A stretch of DNA of 36,249 nucleotides from CAJUOR01 sp964596105 (GCA_964596105.1 CAZQRT010000004.1:1-36249), one strand, 5' to 3'; positions 25,125 through 31,575 are shown, counted from the stretch's first letter. The notes: generated from the letters alone by a model not told the origin. Translations and numbers: made by a program.

Positions 25125-26475
25125 AAAGGAAGTTTATCAGATTCAGGATGATTTGATCGCCGATATTCAAACCGTCGCCCGGATTCCTTCGGTGCTGGAT
25201 GAGGCCAGCGCCAAAGAAGGGCAGCCGTTTGGCGAAGAGTGCCGCAGGGCGCTGGACGCCATGCTGGAAATCGGACGGAGGGACGGCTTTGCTGTCAAGG
25301 ATGTTGACGGTTATGCCGGTCATATCGACATTGGCGAGGGCGATGAGGTGATCGGGGTGCTGGGCCATCTCGATGTCGTGCCGGTCAATGCCACGGGCTG
25401 GAATGTGCCGCCTTTTTCCGCGACTTTAAAGGACGGGGTGCTTTACGGCCGGGGCGTGCAGGATGACAAGGGACCGCTGTTAGCGGCTTATCACGCGGCC
25501 AAGCTGATTCATGACATGAAGCTTCCTTTAAGGCGCAAAATTCGCATTATTTTCGGCTGTGACGAGGAGTCGGGATCACGGTGCATGGCGCATTATTTCA
25601 CAAAGGAGCCTTATCCGAAGTGGGCTTTTACCCCGGATGCTTTTTTCCCGGTGTGCTACGGGGAGAAGGCGCCGTGCGGGATTCGTATTTCCGGCCGCGC
25701 CAAAAGTGAAGAGCTGATTTCTTTTCATGCCGGGGACCGTCCTAATATTGTCCCGCAGCAGGCCAAAGCGGTTATTAAAAACATGGATGTAGAAGAAAGC
25801 TTAAAAGCTTACTGCGAAAAATACGGTTTGCGGTATGAGCTGAAGAATAAAGGGGACAATCTGGAGATCACGCTGACGGGCAAGTCGGCGCATGCCTCGA
25901 TGCCGGAGCTGGGCAAAAATGCCGCGGTTTATCTGGCCGGGTATTTAAATACGGTGATCAGTCATCCGGTGACGAAGTTTGTGGATGAGTATTTCCAGGA
26001 TGATGTCCACGCTAAAAAGCTTGGCTTTTATCATAAGGGCGCGATGGGGGAGCTCACCTGCAATCTCGGCATTATTGATTACGAGGATGAAAAACTGGAG
26101 ATAACGCTGGACTGCCGCTGCCCGCATGAGATGGATTTTGACACGGTGACGACAAGCTTAGAAAAGATTCTGACCCCTTATGGCTGGAGTGAGCAGCATT
26201 TTGCCGGCAAGGCCTTGTTTGTGGATCCGCAGTCGGAACTGATCACGACGCTTCATGAGGCTTATGTGTCATTAAGCGGGGATGTAAACGCCAAGCCGAT
26301 GACGATGGGCGGGGGCACTTACGCGAAGACGATGCCGAACAACTGTGTGGCCTTCGGCATGGAGTTCCCGAACTGTGACAATCATATTCATGAGGACAAT
26401 GAGATCTTGAAGATTGATGATCTCATGCTGGGGTGCGCGATTTACGCCAAAGCGATTTATGATTTGGCGCGCTAG
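25111..26475 (+). CDS. pepV: M20 family dipeptidase (PepV-like)
   Basis: The 454-residue enzyme matches PepV-type zinc dipeptidases: GHLDVVPVN with His86 and Asp88, GVQDDKGPLL with Asp118, DEESGSR with the catalytic and ligand glutamates 152-153, and HIHEDNE near the C-terminus with the last histidine. PepV cleaves dipeptides in the cytosol. ATG 25111 follows GAGGAG; a GTG three codons upstream is less likely. It is the last gene before tRNA-Leu. Confidence 0.92.
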   Translation: MIDFKKEVYQIQDDLIADIQTVARIPSVLDEASAKEGQPFGEECRRALDAMLEIGRRDGFAVKDVDGYAGHIDIGEGDEVIGVLGHLDVVPVNATGWNVPPFSATLKDGVLYGRGVQDDKGPLLAAYHAAKLIHDMKLPLRRKIRIIFGCDEESGSRCMAHYFTKEPYPKWAFTPDAFFPVCYGEKAPCGIRISGRAKSEELISFHAGDRPNIVPQQAKAVIKNMDVEESLKAYCEKYGLRYELKNKGDNLEITLTGKSAHASMPELGKNAAVYLAGYLNTVISHPVTKFVDEYFQDDVHAKKLGFYHKGAMGELTCNLGIIDYEDEKLEITLDCRCPHEMDFDTVTTSLEKILTPYGWSEQHFAGKALFVDPQSELITTLHEAYVSLSGDVNAKPMTMGGGTYAKTMPNNCVAFGMEFPNCDNHIHEDNEILKIDDLMLGCAIYAKAIYDLAR

Positions 26476-26489
26476 GCAGTGTTTTGATC

Positions 26490-26518
26490 TTGCTTATCGC
26501 AGCGGGTTTTGTTATAAT
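26490..26518 (+). promoter_or_regulatory. Promoter of tRNA-Leu
   Basis: TTGCTT (26490-26495), 17 bp and TATAAT (26513-26518), 13 bp before the tRNA. Confidence 0.8.
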
Positions 26519-26530
26519 AAAAATGGAATC

Positions 26531-26616
26531 GCGGACGTGGTGAAACGGTAGACACGCTACTTTGAGGTGGTAGTGAGAGTTTTCTCGTGTGAGTTCAAAT
26601 CTCATCGTCCGCACCA
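26531..26616 (+). tRNA. tRNA-Leu (anticodon GAG)
   Basis: The acceptor stem GCGGACG/CGTCCGC closes an 86-base class II tRNA with encoded CCA. The anticodon arm is CTACT-TTGAGGT-GGTAG with anticodon GAG, and the long variable arm GTGAGAGTTTTCTCGT and T-arm GTTCAAATC are as expected for leucine. Everything downstream differs in character from the core genes upstream, so its 3' end is a plausible island attachment site. Confidence 0.95.
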
Positions 26617-26657
26617 TGGGCAATTCCCTAAACTCATAGGTTTTTATATATGTGACA

Positions 26658-26718
26658 TGAGTATTGACCGTATAAAAAGGGTCAACTCTTACCGTTAAGA
26701 ACTGACCCTCAATACTCA
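26658..26718. repeat. Outer inverted repeat enclosing a terminator
   Basis: TGAGTATTGA (26658-26667) and its exact complement TCAATACTCA (26709-26718) flank the hairpin 26679-26708. Within it TTGACC and GGTCAA can also pair, so alternative folds exist. Confidence 0.8.
26674..26708 (-). terminator. Strong minus-strand intrinsic terminator
   Basis: In the minus direction a 13-bp stem (GGGTCA..TCTTA, loop ACGG, TAAGA..TGACCC, two G-T pairs) is followed by TTTTT. It lies eight bases beyond the stop of a 45-codon minus-strand frame. Confidence 0.85.
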
Positions 26719-26853
26719 AGTATAATCTGATATATCGGCTCCTCGGATATTCCCGGAATCTTGACTTGTTATATATGTCAGTATATAATTAGTCCTGTCC
26801 GGGTGTGTTAATCCCCCGGGCCTGATATATATCATAACACTTCTGACGGTCAT
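26716..26853 (-). CDS. Possible 45-aa small protein
   Basis: An ATG frame starting MTVRSVMIYIRPGGL and ending ISDYT stops eight bases before a strong terminator and lies downstream of a near-consensus minus-strand promoter, which is gene-like. Against it, no good ribosome site precedes the ATG and no family is recognised. A predicted plus-strand RNA covers its leader and first codons. Confidence 0.3.
   Translation of the reverse strand: MTVRSVMIYIRPGGLTHPDRTNYILTYITSQDSGNIRGADISDYT
26761..26789 (+). promoter_or_regulatory. Plus-strand promoter of a candidate small RNA
   Basis: TTGACT (26761-26766), 17 bp and TATAAT (26784-26789). No coding frame with a ribosome site follows before the terminator at 26873-26909. 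Confidence 0.7.
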
Positions 26854-26909
26854 GTCGTCAAACGGTGTGTACGGCTAATCGAACTGGTAATTCGGTTAGC
26901 CCTTTTTTT
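26796..26909 (+). ncRNA. Candidate small RNA (~114 nt)
   Basis: The stretch between the promoter and the strong terminator can fold into several hairpins: GTGTTA/TAACAC (26805-26810 with 26835-26840) extended by the palindrome TGATATATATCA (26823-26834), TGACG/CGTCA (26844-26848 with 26856-26860), and the terminator stem. No known RNA family was recognised; it does not resemble tmRNA, RNase P RNA or SRP RNA. It is fully complementary to the predicted minus-strand transcript. Confidence 0.5.
26873..26909 (+). terminator. Strong plus-strand intrinsic terminator
   Basis: An 11-bp stem GGCTAATCGAA/TTCGGTTAGCC (one G-T pair), seven-base loop and seven T. Confidence 0.93.
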
Positions 26910-26937
26910 GTTTCAATGAACTTGTTTCCTTACGTCT

Positions 26938-26966
26938 ATTTTACTATATCTCCGCCCGTAAGTCAA
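26938..26966 (-). promoter_or_regulatory. Minus-strand promoter facing the tRNA
   Basis: In the minus direction TTGACT (26966-26961), 17 bp and TAAAAT (26943-26938). It predicts a ~260-nt transcript ending at the terminator 26674-26708. Confidence 0.7.
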
Positions 26967-26993
26967 ACCTTTTCAAACGGCGGGACGGGTTTT

Positions 26994-27386
26994 TCAAAAG
27001 AACATTTTCGCCGTCCGTTCCCTGATTTCCTCCCGTTCGGCCAGCTCGTCGAGCCTCTGGACAATCAGCAGCTTGACCCACGCGGGCGGATCGCTTTTGC
27101 CGAGCAGCCAGTTGTCAACGGTGGACCGCGAGAGAACCAGCGTTCTGCACAGCGTCGCGGTTTTGAGTCCGTACGGTTTTAACAGCTCCGTCACGGGCAG
27201 ATGGAAGATGTCGTGAATCCTCCCGAGGTACTCGGCGCGTTTTTCGGGATCACTCGAGATCTCGTCTTCCGCCCCGGGATAATCGTGACCGGCGATATAC
27301 CGGTCCCTGTCGGGTTCCCCGATCGCGTCTTTGCACAGACCGTAAAACCGGTCCGTTGAGACGTTTTTCGCGTCCCTCAGTCTCAT
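26994..27386 (-). CDS. Helix-turn-helix DNA-binding protein
   Basis: The 130-residue protein contains a helix-turn-helix at about 73-96 (TATLCRTLVLSRSTVDNWLLGK), the pattern of a Cro/C1- or YdaS-like regulator, after an acidic N-terminal half. It has its own strong promoter at 27418-27446 whose spacer carries a palindrome like that of the promoter at 29076-29104, so it may regulate itself and the small-gene cluster. The ATG follows GGGAGGAA. A defined family beyond HTH was not recognised. Confidence 0.65.
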   Translation of the reverse strand: MRLRDAKNVSTDRFYGLCKDAIGEPDRDRYIAGHDYPGAEDEISSDPEKRAEYLGRIHDIFHLPVTELLKPYGLKTATLCRTLVLSRSTVDNWLLGKSDPPAWVKLLIVQRLDELAEREEIRERTAKMFF

Positions 27387-27417
27387 GCTTTCGATTCCTC
27401 CCTCTCCTTACACTATT

Positions 27418-27446
27418 ATTTTACTCCTTTTAAGAGCATGTGTCAA
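27418..27446 (-). promoter_or_regulatory. Promoter module copy 1 (HTH gene)
   Basis: In the minus direction TTGACA (27446-27441), 17 bp and TAAAAT (27423-27418). The spacer and -10 overlap TACTCCTTTTAAGAGCA (27422-27438), an imperfect palindrome; a perfect version, TACTCTTTTTAAGAGTA, lies at 27493-27509. Confidence 0.82.
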
Positions 27447-27549
27447 CAGTTTTTATTTTATTTTAGCGTGTTTTTCTGATTTTTTTATACATTACTCTTT
27501 TTAAGAGTATTGCCCAATATTTGTTTACTGATATTTAAGCGAATACGGG

Positions 27550-27568
27550 CGGTGGCAATTTGCCACCG
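27550..27568. repeat. GGTGGCAA(A/T)TTGCCACC palindrome, copy 1
   Basis: A 19-base palindrome with one central base, located about 25 bp beyond the stop of the minus-strand gene at 27592. The neighbouring GTCAC on its right also occurs beside copy 3. No T run follows, so it is not an obvious terminator. Confidence 0.85.
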
Positions 27569-27591
27569 TCACATTTCCGCTTGTTTAAACC

Positions 27592-27879
27592 TTAAAATTC
27601 CGTTTCATCGTCACCGAACATATCCGATATATCCCCCGCGTAATCGGGGAAGTAAATATAATTCGTGTCACCTAACACCTTGCGCGCCATTTCATGATAT
27701 CCGCATTTGTCAGCGCGTTCTTTCTGGTCTTTTAACCGTTTCCGGTACGCGTCCGATACTTCCCTTGTGGCGCTTTCTCTGCCCATGTAATAGGCAATCG
27801 CGATCAGCTTATCAATGCTGTCCTTTTCCCATCCTGCTTCTGCCTCCGGTGCCTTTTTAACTCTGTCTTTGATCTTCAT
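27592..27879 (-). CDS. Hypothetical protein, 95 aa
   Basis: A soluble, charged small protein (MKIKDRVKKAPEAEAGWEKD at the start, acidic tail DISDMFGDDETEF). No domain is recognised. The ATG follows AAGGAAGGAG. It is the last gene of a run of closely spaced minus-strand genes and is followed by the repeated palindrome at 27550-27568. Confidence 0.6.
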   Translation of the reverse strand: MKIKDRVKKAPEAEAGWEKDSIDKLIAIAYYMGRESATREVSDAYRKRLKDQKERADKCGYHEMARKVLGDTNYIYFPDYAGDISDMFGDDETEF

Positions 27880-27902
27880 TTTTTCTCCTTCCTTAAATCC
27901 CC

Positions 27903-28205
27903 TTACTTGGAGAGTGCCTCAATTAAATTCGTCTTGTCAATCTCAATAAATGATCCGTTTTCATACTTCACATAGCCGCGTTCCGTGTTGCTTCCCCGGT
28001 AGTCTTTCTGACCGTACATATAGACAGCGCCCTCTTCCGGGTTGCTGATATACAGCTCTCCGGCCTCTCCTGTCCTGTATCCTCCGGTATAACCGCCGAC
28101 CGATTTGCTGAAATCCGGTTTTGCTGTTTCAAGGTTCACTTTGGCGACCCATGGATCACTGTATCTGCGGCCGTTAAAACTTTCATAAATCTTCAAGACT
28201 TTCAT
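27903..28205 (-). CDS. Hypothetical protein, 100 aa
   Basis: The protein begins MKVLKIYESFNGRRYSDPWV and contains GGYTGGYRTGEAGELYISN; it looks like one of the small conserved proteins of Firmicute mobile elements, but I cannot name a family. Probably beta-rich, soluble. The start follows AAAAGGAG. It lies 23 bp upstream of the 95-aa gene in the same direction. Confidence 0.65.
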   Translation of the reverse strand: MKVLKIYESFNGRRYSDPWVAKVNLETAKPDFSKSVGGYTGGYRTGEAGELYISNPEEGAVYMYGQKDYRGSNTERGYVKYENGSFIEIDKTNLIEALSK

Positions 28206-28253
28206 TCTGTTTCTCCTTTTCTCCCCGTTTTGCCGATAGGACAGCGGCTTTTT

Positions 28254-28514
28254 CTATTTCTTTACTATCAAAGTGTTCAGATTATTTGTTCCGAGGTAGC
28301 GGATCTTTCCTTTGAACATATACTCAAATCCGTATTTCAGCTCGTCAAACATTATCATAAATTCGTAATACCGGATGTTGTTTTCGAGTTTGCTCGTGTC
28401 CCTGTAACTCTTCGGGCAAATCATCTTGTAGATTTCATAGCGTCCGTAGGCGTCTACATAATACTCGCCTTCGGGGATTCTGTTCATCATGCTCTTAAAA
28501 ATTCTCTCTGTCAT
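28254..28514 (-). CDS. Hypothetical protein, 86 aa
   Basis: A basic, tyrosine-rich protein (MTERIFKSMMNRIPEGEYYV). No domain recognised. ATG 28514 follows GAAGGAATC; a frame opening 12 codons earlier lacks such a site. It sits in the small-gene run. Confidence 0.6.
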   Translation of the reverse strand: MTERIFKSMMNRIPEGEYYVDAYGRYEIYKMICPKSYRDTSKLENNIRYYEFMIMFDELKYGFEYMFKGKIRYLGTNNLNTLIVKK

Positions 28515-28572
28515 CTTGATTCCTTCATTTCTTTCTCTGTTCCCCGTCACGCCGTTAGGTCAGCCTCTTTTT

Positions 28573-29046
28573 TTATAATTCGTGAAATTGACTTTTGTTC
28601 CAGTCCAGCAGGTTTCCCGGAATCCAGATCGCCAGCTCCCAGATCAAACTCGGTTTTCTGTGTCTCGGTCTTGTCACCTCTACGGTGACCGTACCCCGGT
28701 CACTGCCCGGCCTTTCTCTCTCCATGCCCGTGACGCTTATCCGCCACTTCTCACCGATCGCCCCGTACTCGATCATCGCCTGTCTGATTCTTTCCTCGTA
28801 GTCTGTCACAGCTTTTCCCGTCCTTTCCTCCGATCCCGGAACCTTTCTGATACCCCAGTCCTCGGGCGCCATGTTGGTCTTCTCACAGATGTAGTCAAAC
28901 ACTTCCGCTCTTTTCACTTTTCTGGGGTTGACCGAGTAGCCGTTTTTTCTCAGATCATAAATAAACTCGGCTTTCGTGTTGTATTCCTCGTTTCGAATAA
29001 ACACCGTTCGTTTTCCGTCTTTGACGATAGCGCTGTACTTTCTCAT
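28573..29046 (-). CDS. Hypothetical protein, 157 aa
   Basis: The first gene behind promoter copy 2. The N-terminal half (MRKYSAIVKDGKRTVFIRNE, then KAEFIYDLRKNGYSVNPRKVKRAEVFDYI) looks like a small alpha/beta fold, and the C-terminal half is rich in arginine and proline. No family recognised. The start follows AAGAGGAAGGGG. Its charged character would suit a nucleic-acid contact, but this is only a guess. Confidence 0.62.
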   Translation of the reverse strand: MRKYSAIVKDGKRTVFIRNEEYNTKAEFIYDLRKNGYSVNPRKVKRAEVFDYICEKTNMAPEDWGIRKVPGSEERTGKAVTDYEERIRQAMIEYGAIGEKWRISVTGMERERPGSDRGTVTVEVTRPRHRKPSLIWELAIWIPGNLLDWNKSQFHEL

Positions 29047-29075
29047 TCGCGATTCCCCTTCCTCTTTACACTCTT

Positions 29076-29104
29076 ATTTTACTCCTTTTCGGAGTTTATG
29101 TCAA
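29076..29104 (-). promoter_or_regulatory. Promoter module copy 2 (small-gene run)
   Basis: In the minus direction TTGACA (29104-29099), 17 bp and TAAAAT (29081-29076). The spacer contains the palindrome ACTCC-TTTTC-GGAGT (29081-29095). The AT-rich upstream flank (29105-29147) is nearly the same as 27447-27487, so the whole ~70-bp module is duplicated. Confidence 0.82.
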
Positions 29105-29164
29105 CAGTTTATATTTTATTTTAGTGTGTTTTTTTATCTTTTTCGTGTTTTTTTAAATAAAGAA

Positions 29165-29195
29165 AGCGCCGTCGTAACCTCCGCGGCGGGATTTT
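29165..29195 (-). terminator. Possible weak terminator of the upstream small-gene unit
   Basis: In the minus direction CGCCG...CGGCG (5-bp stem, long loop) is followed by a T-rich but interrupted stretch, just beyond the stop of the 65-aa gene. Confidence 0.3.
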
Positions 29196-29200
29196 TACTG

Positions 29201-29398
29201 TCAAGCGTCAATGTATCTGTCTGAAACCGGCGGTTTTGTTGTCACTTTAAACGCGTGACGGCCTGTCCGCCTGTATACCTCATCACGGCATATTTTGATG
29301 GCTTCTTTTTGACTGCGGGCCGATACGAACATGTGCCGTAAATACTCGCCGTTCTCTTTCTTTAACCAGTAGAATACCTGATATTTTTTATTTAACAT
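29201..29398 (-). CDS. Hypothetical protein, 65 aa
   Basis: A small basic protein (MLNKKYQVFYWLKKENGEYL, then SARSQKEAIKICRDEVYRRTG), similar in style to short proteins of conjugative elements. No family recognised. The start follows AAAGGAGGATCAG. It ends a first unit reading from the promoter at 30379-30407. Confidence 0.6.
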   Translation of the reverse strand: MLNKKYQVFYWLKKENGEYLRHMFVSARSQKEAIKICRDEVYRRTGRHAFKVTTKPPVSDRYIDA

Positions 29399-29475
29399 TC
29401 ACTGATCCTCCTTTACTGATAACCGACGCCCGTTCGGGCGTTTCGTCTTAATTTCCAAAGACTCATCGGGGTTAT

Positions 29476-29679
29476 TTAATCATCATCACACTCCTCAAAA
29501 CTCGTTTCGGTGACAGAGCCGTAGGTGTAGCCTCCGTCATTTTTAAGATACACCGGTGTGTCATCCTCGTACTGATTTAAATACTCGATCAGCTCACCGA
29601 CCGTCATGGTTTCATCAACATACTTCCAGTCGTAACTCTCGTTCCTTCCCTCAATAAACAGTTTTAATTTTGATTTCAT
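29476..29679 (-). CDS. Hypothetical protein, 67 aa
   Basis: ATG 29679 follows AAAGGAGAAAAG; a longer frame reaching 29760 overlaps the neighbour and lacks a site. The product (VGELIEYLNQYEDDTPVYLK, tail FEECDDD) is acidic and resembles the small proteins that begin with a 'VGELIEYL..YDDDTPVY' pattern in Firmicute elements. Function unknown. Confidence 0.62.
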   Translation of the reverse strand: MKSKLKLFIEGRNESYDWKYVDETMTVGELIEYLNQYEDDTPVYLKNDGGYTYGSVTETSFEECDDD

Positions 29680-29710
29680 GTTTTCTTTTCTCCTTTTTTC
29701 TTTTTTTCTT

Positions 29711-30022
29711 TTATGAACCAAGCACCGCTTCCGGGAATACCGTGTCATCGATGGTGACAATTCTTACCCATAGATTAATGTACCGCGCGCTGAATCCGCC
29801 ATGCTCACTGTCCTCGAAGTACGTTTTTCCGGTCAGCACATAGCCGACCTGTTTAGGGCGGCCGTCTTTATCATCAATCACGATTTCCCGATACTCCTTT
29901 AACGCCTGTTTTAAGCTGTCGGCGGTGATCGCGACATCACCGACAATATCGTAATCAACCCACCATTTTTCTTTGTTATACGGTTTCATTGTCGCGGTAG
30001 TTTGAAAAATATAATTCGTCAT
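29711..30022 (-). CDS. Hypothetical protein, 103 aa
   Basis: The protein (MTNYIFQTTATMKPYNKEKWWVD at the start, then TADSLKQALKEYREIV) is soluble and has no recognised domain. A clear GGAGG site precedes the ATG. It lies 21 bp after the 96-aa gene. Confidence 0.62.
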   Translation of the reverse strand: MTNYIFQTTATMKPYNKEKWWVDYDIVGDVAITADSLKQALKEYREIVIDDKDGRPKQVGYVLTGKTYFEDSEHGGFSARYINLWVRIVTIDDTVFPEAVLGS

Positions 30023-30043
30023 GGTTTTTCCTCCTTTATTTTT

Positions 30044-30334
30044 TTACACCTGTTCCCGCTCGATAACGCAGAAGTAGAAACAGTGATCCTCCGCGTCAAG
30101 CCGGAGGGTGTATGTCCAGTTGGGATTGTAAGTGTTGTCACTCATGAGACTGTTACTTTCATAATCCACGTCGTTCTCGTACATCCACTCAAACATTTCC
30201 TTCCAGTAGTCCAGCTCCGGATATTTTTTTAGAAACCTTCGGAGCGCCGTCTCGAATTTAGCGACGAAATAAGTGGCGTCCACGTTAATGACTGTTCTCA
30301 TTTCCTTTGGCTTCTCGTAAAGTTCTCTTTTCAT
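30044..30334 (-). CDS. Hypothetical protein, 96 aa
   Basis: First gene of the minus-strand unit behind the promoter at 30379-30407. The protein is charged and aromatic (RTVINVDATYFVAKFETALRRF, then EMFEWMYENDVDYES) with no recognised family. The start follows AAAGGAG. It is divergent from an XRE regulator gene with shared operator-like palindromes between them. Confidence 0.62.
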   Translation of the reverse strand: MKRELYEKPKEMRTVINVDATYFVAKFETALRRFLKKYPELDYWKEMFEWMYENDVDYESNSLMSDNTYNPNWTYTLRLDAEDHCFYFCVIEREQV

Positions 30335-30378
30335 GTTTTCTTTTCTCCTTTCGTGTTCAATTCCCTTGATCTATTCAT

Positions 30379-30407
30379 ATTTTAGCATTTTTTATTTGAT
30401 CAGTCAA
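30379..30407 (-). promoter_or_regulatory. Promoter of the 96-aa gene unit, with operator-like palindromes
   Basis: In the minus direction TTGACT (30407-30402), 17 bp and TAAAAT (30384-30379). The palindrome TTGATCAGTCAA (30396-30407) covers its -35, and TCAATTTTATTGA (30417-30429) lies just upstream. Confidence 0.78.
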
Positions 30408-30447
30408 TAGTTTTATTCAATTTTATTGATTTATTTTTCATTTTTTC

Positions 30448-30476
30448 TTGATCATTTTTCTAAGGCGGTTTATAAT
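30448..30476 (+). promoter_or_regulatory. Promoter of the XRE regulator gene
   Basis: TTGATC (30448-30453), 17 bp and TATAAT (30471-30476). Start of transcription would fall near 30483, on or beside an ATG of a ten-codon frame. Confidence 0.78.
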
Positions 30477-30511
30477 AAAAACATGAAAAAAAGAAAGGAT
30501 GTGATGAATGA

Positions 30512-30955
30512 TTGAGAGACGTTACGACGGCTGACCGCCTGCGGCGGATCATGAGCGAAAGAGGGCTGAAACAGAGAGACGTGCTGAAAGCGTGCCGGCC
30601 TTACTGCGAGAAACACGGGGTGAGGCTGGAACGAAACGACTTAAGCCAGTACGTGTCCGGCAAGGCGGTCCCGAGGTCGGACAAGCTGGAGGTTCTGGCG
30701 GAGGCTCTGGAAGTCAACGAGGTATGGCTGATGGGCTATGACGTGCCGCGAGGCAGGGACGCGCTGCGAATATTGAGCGCCGCCGATCCCGCGAAATCGT
30801 TTGTTTGCGAGCGGTACGAGGAATGTCACGATAAAGAGGCGAATGAGGCCGTCTCCCTGTTTCTGCGTCTGGACACGCTGGACAGGGGCAGAATCATCGG
30901 AGCCATGGAGGAGACGCTGAAAGGCGTGAAATACGCGGATAAAAACCGGAGTTAA
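30512..30955 (+). CDS. XRE family transcriptional regulator
   Basis: The 147-residue protein has an N-terminal Cro/C1-type helix-turn-helix (TADRLRRIMSERGLKQRDVL, then DLSQYVSGKAVPRSDKLEVLAEALEV, about 6-70), and an acidic C-terminal half. The only start upstream of the HTH is TTG 30512, whose first bases overlap the TGA of a ten-codon frame (30483-30515), so coupling is likely. It is divergent from the minus-strand small genes and probably controls that switch region. Its stop joins a truncated paralog fragment. Confidence 0.82.
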   Translation: MRDVTTADRLRRIMSERGLKQRDVLKACRPYCEKHGVRLERNDLSQYVSGKAVPRSDKLEVLAEALEVNEVWLMGYDVPRGRDALRILSAADPAKSFVCERYEECHDKEANEAVSLFLRLDTLDRGRIIGAMEETLKGVKYADKNRS

Positions 30956-31193
30956 TAATCTGACAGAACAGGTCGCGAAAGCGATCTGCCGGGAATACCA
31001 TGTTAATTACGCCTGGCTGATGAATGGCATCGGAAAACCGCGGGAAGACGGTAATGATATATCACTGGATCAACTAGCCGAGGAAAATAACCTGACTCAT
31101 GAGGAAATGAACTTTGTCATAAAATTCATCAGTCTAAGTGAGGACGCGCGAAAGATTATTATGAGTTTTTTGCGGTTTATTGATGTGAAATGA
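30951..31193 (+). pseudogene. Truncated XRE regulator fragment
   Basis: This frame reads VNNLTEQVAKAICREYHV, then NYAWLMNG and LAEENNLTHEEMN, ending FIDVK. It matches the C-terminal part of the two-HTH regulator at 31576-32334, including about 54 identical bases (30974-31027 and 31978-32031). It has no start and no HTH. It begins exactly at the stop codon of the preceding gene, which suggests recombination between regulators. Confidence 0.8.
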
Positions 31194-31272
31194 GAATGGT
31201 TTTATTTGAAACATCCTTGAATGATAAACCGTTTAGCGAATCGCGCTTTGTTTGAGGAGGAGGCTTATACTG

Positions 31273-31545
31273 ATGAGAATTTCCGATTTACTGCCGGTCG
31301 GGTCCGTTGTCCTGTTAAGAGACGGCGAGAAAAAACTGATGATAACGGGCATCATGCAGACCGGCGGAGGCCGAAAAGTGAGAAACTATGATTATTTAGG
31401 GGTGTTATATCCCGAGGGGCATATCGGTAAGGATTATCAATATCTGTTTAACCATGAGGACATCGCGCGAATCGTGTTCCGTGGGTATGAGGATGAGGAA
31501 AGAAGAGAGTTTATAAACAAACTCGAGGAGATGTATGAGCGGTAA
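31273..31545 (+). CDS. DUF4176 family protein
   Basis: The 90-residue protein has the pattern LPVGSVVLLRDGEKKLMITG, YDYLGVLYPEGHIG, LFNHEDIARIVFRGYEDEE that I associate with DUF4176, a small family usually seen near type VII secretion and polymorphic toxin genes in Firmicutes. None of those neighbours is visible here. ATG 31273 follows GGAGGAGG; a longer frame from 31252 has no site. Function unknown. Confidence 0.75.
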   Translation: MRISDLLPVGSVVLLRDGEKKLMITGIMQTGGGRKVRNYDYLGVLYPEGHIGKDYQYLFNHEDIARIVFRGYEDEERREFINKLEEMYER

Positions 31546-31575
31546 CCGCCGCTTCTTAATTCACGCGGGGAAAGG

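Noticed and set aside
26423..26719. Minus-strand open frame across tRNA-Leu
   Set aside because: It overlaps the tRNA and the end of pepV on the other strand and starts inside a terminator hairpin.
26617..26910. Known housekeeping RNA (tmRNA, 6S, RNase P, SRP)
   Set aside because: None of the conserved sequences I know for these RNAs is present; kept only as an unnamed small RNA.
26865..27182. Plus-strand open frame over the terminator and the HTH gene
   Set aside because: It begins inside the small RNA terminator region and runs antisense to a well-supported gene.
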